Assembly: GCF_030489605.1 (NCBI RefSeq)
Contig: NZ_JAUKFY010000001.1
Coordinates: 248,001 to 312,000, forward strand
DNA: 64,000 nt
From: Brevibacillus laterosporus
GTDB lineage: Bacteria > Bacillota > Bacilli > Brevibacillales > Brevibacillaceae
Direction: 5' to 3'
Below the pieces are notes generated by a model, which was not told where the DNA came from, searched no databases, and saw nothing but the letters and a program-made list of their open reading frames with translations. The position numbers and the translations under genes are program-made. Positions 60,392 through 64,000 of this stretch are shown in pieces. Positions within the stretch are counted from its first letter, which is position 1; each line of letters begins with the position of its first letter.

Positions 60392-60545
60392 CAAAAGCTT
60401 ATAAATCCTACTTTTTAGCTTGGTTTTAAGTCTCAGGAGCTTATCTATTCTCTGATAAGTGTGTGAGCAATCCCGGTAGGCAAGTATCCCCGGGGGAACG
60501 TGCTACATAAGATGAGTAGGTGATAGCTGAGGAGGAGAGATAGAA
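60392..60545 (+). promoter_or_regulatory. Structured leader of cysH-sat, class unknown
   Basis: About 155 nt of untranslated RNA with several pairings: GTAGG / CCTAC near its start, AGCTTATC / GATAAGT around 60438-60463, and CCCGG / CCGGG around 60473-60496. No T-box, S-box or known riboswitch core and no T-run terminator was recognised. Confidence 0.45.
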
Positions 60546-60547
60546 GA

Positions 60548-61240
60548 ATGAACAAATTAACGTTACCCGAGATTGAATTGCTAGCCAATCGGTTCGAGCA
60601 TGCAAAAGCAGAGGAATTGTTGACTTGGGCAACAAAAACCTATGGTGCCGGCATTGTACTTGCATCTAGCTTCGGGGCCGAGGATGTGGTGCTAATTGAT
60701 ATGCTACAAAAAATTGCGCCAAAAACGCCTGTGTTTTATCTGGATACAAATAAACATTTTAAAGAGACGTATGAAACGCGTGACCGGCTTGAGAAGCATT
60801 ATGCCACCTCTTTTATTAGGGTGTCACCGTTACTGACCCTAGAAGAACAGCGTATCCAGTATGGAGATGAGCTGTGGAAAAACGATCCTACAGCCTGTTG
60901 TAACATTCGCAAGGTAGAGCCGCTAAAACGTATATTGAACAACTATGAGGCTTGGATTACAGGAATTCGCCGCGATCAGGCGCCAACGCGTGCCAACAGC
61001 AAAAAGATAGAGTGGGACGAGAAATTTGGTCTGGTAAAATGCAATCCATTAGCAGCATGGACGAGTGAGGATGTATGGACGTATATCCGCAAGCATGATG
61101 TTATTTACAATCCGCTGCACGATCAAAATTATCCGAGCATCGGCTGTTCCGTCTGTACCCGTGTGGTGCTCCCCGGAGAAGATCCCCGTGCCGGACGTTG
61201 GTCAGGTTTTGAAAAAACGGAGTGTGGTTTACACAAATAA
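60548..61240 (+). CDS. cysH: Adenylyl-sulfate (APS) reductase
   Basis: 230-residue thioredoxin-dependent reductase of the CysH family. The [4Fe-4S] cysteines CC (DPTACCNIRKVEPL, about 118-119) and CxxC (IGCSVCTRVV) mark the APS-type rather than the cluster-free PAPS-type, and the catalytic Cys is in the C-terminal ECGLHK. SSFGAEDVVLIDM is the nucleotide loop. Forms sulfite for the divergent reductase. ATG follows GAGGAGGAGAGATAGAAGA. sat lies 54 bases downstream. Confidence 0.95.
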   Translation: MNKLTLPEIELLANRFEHAKAEELLTWATKTYGAGIVLASSFGAEDVVLIDMLQKIAPKTPVFYLDTNKHFKETYETRDRLEKHYATSFIRVSPLLTLEEQRIQYGDELWKNDPTACCNIRKVEPLKRILNNYEAWITGIRRDQAPTRANSKKIEWDEKFGLVKCNPLAAWTSEDVWTYIRKHDVIYNPLHDQNYPSIGCSVCTRVVLPGEDPRAGRWSGFEKTECGLHK

Positions 61241-61294
61241 ATTCCCTGCATAAAGACGACAGTGAGGAATGTTTAGAAAGGAATGAGAATAATC

Positions 61295-62467
61295 GTGGCA
61301 GAACACTATCTGGCTCATGGCGGGGATCTGGTAAATCGTTTGTTGTCCCCTGTATTTGTAGAAGAGAATAACCAACGCTTACTTCCCTATCGTTTCGTTA
61401 CTGTGGATGAATGGACTTTGTCTGATATTGATTGCATAGGGATTGGAGCCTTTTCTCCGCTAAAGGGTTTTCTAACAGAAGAAGAGTATGATTCAGTGGT
61501 AGAGCACATGCGCTTACCTGATGGAACGGTTTGGTCGGTACCGATCACATTGGCAGTACCGGAAGAGTTTAGCGATTTAGCAGTTGGTGAGAAGCTGGTA
61601 TTACGCGGAGGGGATGGTAAGAATTATGCTGTCCTTACGGTTCAGGATGTCTACCGGCCGGATAAAAAGAGAGAAGCCCTTCAAGTATATAAAACGCCTG
61701 ATCTAGCTCACCCTGGAGTAGCTAAGCTATATCAACGCCCTGCTTTTTGCGTAGGCGGGAGTATACAGGTAATTCAACGTCCACAACCGGAGCTGTTTGC
61801 CAATTATTATTATACCCCAAGTGAAACGAGAGATTTTTTTAGAAAGCTTGGTTGGAAAAGTATCGTGGGCTTTCAAACAAGAAATCCAGTACATCGCGCA
61901 CATGAATATATTCAGAAAGCGGCTTTAGAAATTGTAGATGGGCTATTTTTAAATCCGCTGGTAGGTCAAACAAAATCCGATGATATACCCGCCTCTGTAA
62001 GAATGAAGAGTTATTTTGTTTTGCTCGAAAAGTATTATCCGAAAAATCGTGTTTTTTTAGGAGCCTTTCCTGCGGCAATGCGTTATGCCGGGCCAAGAGA
62101 AGCTGTTTTTCATGCCCTGGTAAGAAAGAATTATGGATGCACGCACTTTATCGTGGGACGAGATCATGCAGGCGTCGGCGATTATTATGGCACATATGAT
62201 GCGCAACATATTTTTTCAGAATTTACCCCAGAGGAGCTGGGAATTACGCTCTTGTTTTTTGAGCATAGCTTTTTCTGTCAAGCATGCCAAGGAATGGCTA
62301 CGACGAAAACATGCCCACATGACAAATCGCATCACGTTGCATTATCAGGGACTAAAGTACGGGAATTGCTCCGAAACGGCATTACTCCTCCACCAGAATT
62401 TTCACGTCCAGAAGTGGCGCAGGTGTTAATTCAAGGTCTTCGAGAACGAGAAAACATGCAAGGGTAA
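61295..62467 (+). CDS. sat: Sulfate adenylyltransferase (ATP sulfurylase)
   Basis: 390-residue enzyme of the non-fungal Sat type, activating sulfate to APS. Active-site motifs: [13 protein letters not shown] (QxRN and HxxH, about 194-206) and VGRDHAGVG (about 286-294). A Cys cluster FFCQACQ...TCPHDKSHH near 332-350 may bind zinc, as in some bacterial Sat. The start is unsure: GTG 61295 is used; ATG 61283 lies one base after AAAGGA, too close, and GTG is rather far (13 bases). Second gene of cysH-sat, with a terminator behind it. Confidence 0.93.
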   Translation: MAEHYLAHGGDLVNRLLSPVFVEENNQRLLPYRFVTVDEWTLSDIDCIGIGAFSPLKGFLTEEEYDSVVEHMRLPDGTVWSVPITLAVPEEFSDLAVGEKLVLRGGDGKNYAVLTVQDVYRPDKKREALQVYKTPDLAHPGVAKLYQRPAFCVGGSIQVIQRPQPELFANYYYTPSETRDFFRKLGWKSIVGFQTRNPVHRAHEYIQKAALEIVDGLFLNPLVGQTKSDDIPASVRMKSYFVLLEKYYPKNRVFLGAFPAAMRYAGPREAVFHALVRKNYGCTHFIVGRDHAGVGDYYGTYDAQHIFSEFTPEELGITLLFFEHSFFCQACQGMATTKTCPHDKSHHVALSGTKVRELLRNGITPPPEFSRPEVAQVLIQGLRERENMQG

Positions 62468-62542
62468 TCATCTGAACACACAGAAGTGAAAGAATACGAA
62501 TTGAGAGGAAAAAGTGGATAAATACAGTGAAAAATAGACATG

Positions 62543-62575
62543 CGCAGAGAAATAACAGTTTCTCTGCGTTTTTTT
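62543..62575 (+). terminator. Terminator after sat
   Basis: Perfect 10-bp stem CGCAGAGAAA / TTTCTCTGCG with a TAACAG loop, then seven T. Confidence 0.95.
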
Positions 62576-62940
62576 ATGCATTTCTATACATAGGGCCTAT
62601 GGGGAGTAAAACAGCAGAGAGCTAGGTCGAATATGAATGAATAGGTAGTTAATAAATGACGAACGTTATATGCTTATATGGTGTTGAATATTAGTGATTT
62701 GTTCGGTTCTGTTTTTAAGGAAAATTCGTGTGGGACAAATCCTTCAAAGAGAATTCTTTTTTAAAAAAACAGGTATGTGAACAAAAAAACTTGTATGCGC
62801 TTTCAGTTGCGACTCATAAGAGCCTGATTAATTCTAGTGAGCAATCGTTCGGGAAAAAGTTTAATAAAAAGAATTTGATTTGATTGACACATATTTTGGG
62901 GCTGGCTATAATCAGTCATAACAATTATTTTCAGACAATT
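62576..62940 (+). promoter_or_regulatory. ilvB upstream control region: cre-like, promoter, CodY-like box
   Basis: No gene is seen in this gap. A perfect-hexamer promoter TTGACA (62884-62889)-N17-TATAAT (62907-62912) predicts a start near 62919. A CodY-type box TATTTTCAGACAATT (62926-62940) matches AATTTTCWGAAAATT at 13 of 15 positions just downstream of the start. A cre-like TGTATGCGCTTTCA (62792-62805), one mismatch, lies about 120 bp upstream. The layout recalls B. subtilis ilv-leu, where CcpA activates from upstream and CodY represses. Confidence 0.65.
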
Positions 62941-62984
62941 CACATGACACTTTGAACAGAAAATTATTTTGATTTGAGAGAATA

Positions 62985-63277
62985 TTTCGATGGCTTTGAT
63001 GAGGACATGATTGATTACCCATTCTTTCACAGAGAGTCCGGGATGCTGAGAACCGGATAGGAACGTAATGAATTGCTCGCCTCTGAGCTGTTAGCTGAAC
63101 GATTTAGGTCTAGTAGGTGTAACCGCTTAGCGCCCGTTATCGCGCTGACAGTCAGAGTTATCACTGACCTGTCCAAGGCTGATCTTCCGCGAGGAATCAG
63201 CAAATTTGGGTGGTACCGCGAATCCCTTCGCCCCAATCAGACATCTTTCGTATGTCGGGGTGATGGGATTTTTTTAC
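62985..63277 (+). promoter_or_regulatory. T-box leader of ilvB
   Basis: The T-box GGGTGGTACCGCG lies at 63208-63220, followed by a terminator (AATCCC-TCGCCCC / GGGGTGATGGGATT with six or more T, ending about 63277). Stem I begins around 63035 (AGAGAGTCCGGGATGCTGAG) with GGATAGGAACG; the specifier is most likely CTC (Leu) in GAATTGCTCGCCTC. This senses uncharged tRNA-Leu, as in ilv-leu operons. Confidence 0.9.
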
Positions 63278-63322
63278 GCTAAAAAGATTTTTGCCTGCTA
63301 AAAGAGATAGGGAGGAGAGAAG

Positions 63323-64000
63323 ATGATCGAGACCGCAGAACAGACGCGGATGTTACCTGAAATGAGATTTGGCGAAGAATTGACAGGGGCAGAAACCCTG
63401 TTACGTTGCCTATTGCTAGAAGGCGTTGAGCATATTTTTGGTTATCCTGGAGGAGCCGTTCTGCCAATTTACGACTCACTCTATGGCAGTCGTTTAAAGC
63501 ATATTTTGGCAAGGCACGAGCAGGGGGCTGTTCACGCAGCTGATGGATATGCAAGAGCGAGTGGAAAAGCCGGGGTAGTAGTGGCTACATCAGGGCCAGG
63601 GGCTACCAATTTAGTCACAGGAATTGCCACGGCACAAATGGACTCCGTACCGCTCGTTTGCATTACCGGAAACGTTGCCCAAAACATGATTGGAACAGAT
63701 GCCTTTCAGGAAGCAAACATTACGGGAATTACCATGCCGATTACGAAGCATAACTATTTTATTCGTGACATCCGCGATATTCCACGCATCATAAAAGAGG
63801 CCTTTTATATTGCAACGACAGGTCGTCCAGGTCCAGTGCTGATTGATATTCCCAAGGATGTTTGCAATAGCGTGGCGCCATTCCAACCGCTTGAGAGTAT
63901 TAGCGTTCGCGGATATTCACCTACTTTGATACCCTCGGATGGTGAGATGGAGCAATTTATTACAGCGATCAATAAGTCTACACGCCCAGTCATTTTGGCT
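63323..64000 (+). CDS. ilvB: Acetolactate synthase large subunit (5' part)
   Basis: The first 226 codons; the gene runs off the right edge. Thiamine diphosphate enzyme that makes acetolactate or acetohydroxybutyrate, first common step of branched-chain amino acid synthesis. Seen: [14 protein letters not shown] and the catalytic Glu in [19 protein letters not shown], then [17 protein letters not shown] and the FQE of [15 protein letters not shown] 63323 follows GGGAGGAGAGAAG. Regulated by the T-box and probably CodY and CcpA upstream. The catabolic AlsS is less likely given the T-box. Confidence 0.95.
   Translation, partial: MIETAEQTRMLPEMRFGEELTGAETLLRCLLLEGVEHIFGYPGGAVLPIYDSLYGSRLKHILARHEQGAVHAADGYARASGKAGVVVATSGPGATNLVTGIATAQMDSVPLVCITGNVAQNMIGTDAFQEANITGITMPITKHNYFIRDIRDIPRIIKEAFYIATTGRPGPVLIDIPKDVCNSVAPFQPLESISVRGYSPTLIPSDGEMEQFITAINKSTRPVILA

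Noticed and set aside
60392-60545. S-box or T-box riboswitch before cysH
   Set aside because: None of the conserved core sequences (AGAGAGG...GCAACC or GGGTGGTACC) is present.
62580-62880. A gene in the gap between sat and ilvB
   Set aside because: Only short frames without ribosome sites on both strands; the content is regulatory.
1-64000. CRISPR arrays, insertion sequences, tRNA or rRNA genes
   Set aside because: No regularly spaced repeats, no transposase-like product and no tRNA- or rRNA-like sequence was recognised by eye.

Overview
The window looks like chromosome of an endospore-forming, facultatively anaerobic member of the Bacillota, most like Brevibacillus or a near relative (inferred from gene content and moderate AT richness by eye; no database was searched). 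Evidence for a spore former: yunB, gerQ, cwlJ and ytxC. The ytxC-thrS and infC-rpmI-rplT blocks, the T-boxes, the S-box and the caa3 oxidase operon also fit this group.

Layout. 1-1.2 kb: 5' end of yunB (minus strand) and a HAD phosphatase. 1.2-7.8 kb: an anaerobic block, nirB-nirD (assimilatory-type nitrite reductase) and pflB-pflA (pyruvate formate-lyase), with FNR-type TGTGA-N6-TCACA palindromes at the spacing expected of class II activation. 8-12 kb: a three-gene operon of a KamA-like radical SAM aminomutase, an ATP-grasp ligase and an MFS exporter; this resembles a small beta-amino-acid/dipeptide pathway and is the best candidate for something undescribed. 12-16 kb: peptidases PepF and PepD. 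15.5-20 kb: a sigma-54 activator, a clear -24/-12 promoter, and gabT-gabD. 20-22 kb: three small genes (DUF1284, unknown, stand-alone ASB/ACT protein). 22-28 kb: ctaCDEF, ctaG and a DUF420 assembly factor. 28-29 kb: cwlJ-gerQ. 29-33 kb: amino acid permease, ald under a perfect cre box, a YqaA/DedA-like protein and a small unknown gene.

33-50.6 kb holds a nearly complete set of parts for flavin-based extracellular electron transfer plus quinone synthesis: mqnC, a PplA-like two-domain FMN-binding lipoprotein, an Ndh2 with a C-terminal membrane domain, a HepS-like protein with a polyprenyl diphosphate synthase, and a closely packed nine-gene minus-strand operon eetA-eetB-ecfA1-ecfA2-ecfT-U32 protease-aminotransferase-ubiD(mqnL)-ubiA(mqnP), diverging from an ApbE flavin transferase. 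A decayed patch at 39.1-40.2 kb separates the two halves.

50.6-64 kb: ytxC, thrS behind a T-box, infC-rpmI-rplT behind an L20-type leader (infC starts with ATT), metI-metC behind an S-box riboswitch, sulfate assimilation genes (sir diverging from cysH-sat), and the 5' part of ilvB behind a T-box with CodY-like and cre-like sites. No rRNA, tRNA, insertion sequence, prophage or CRISPR array was seen.
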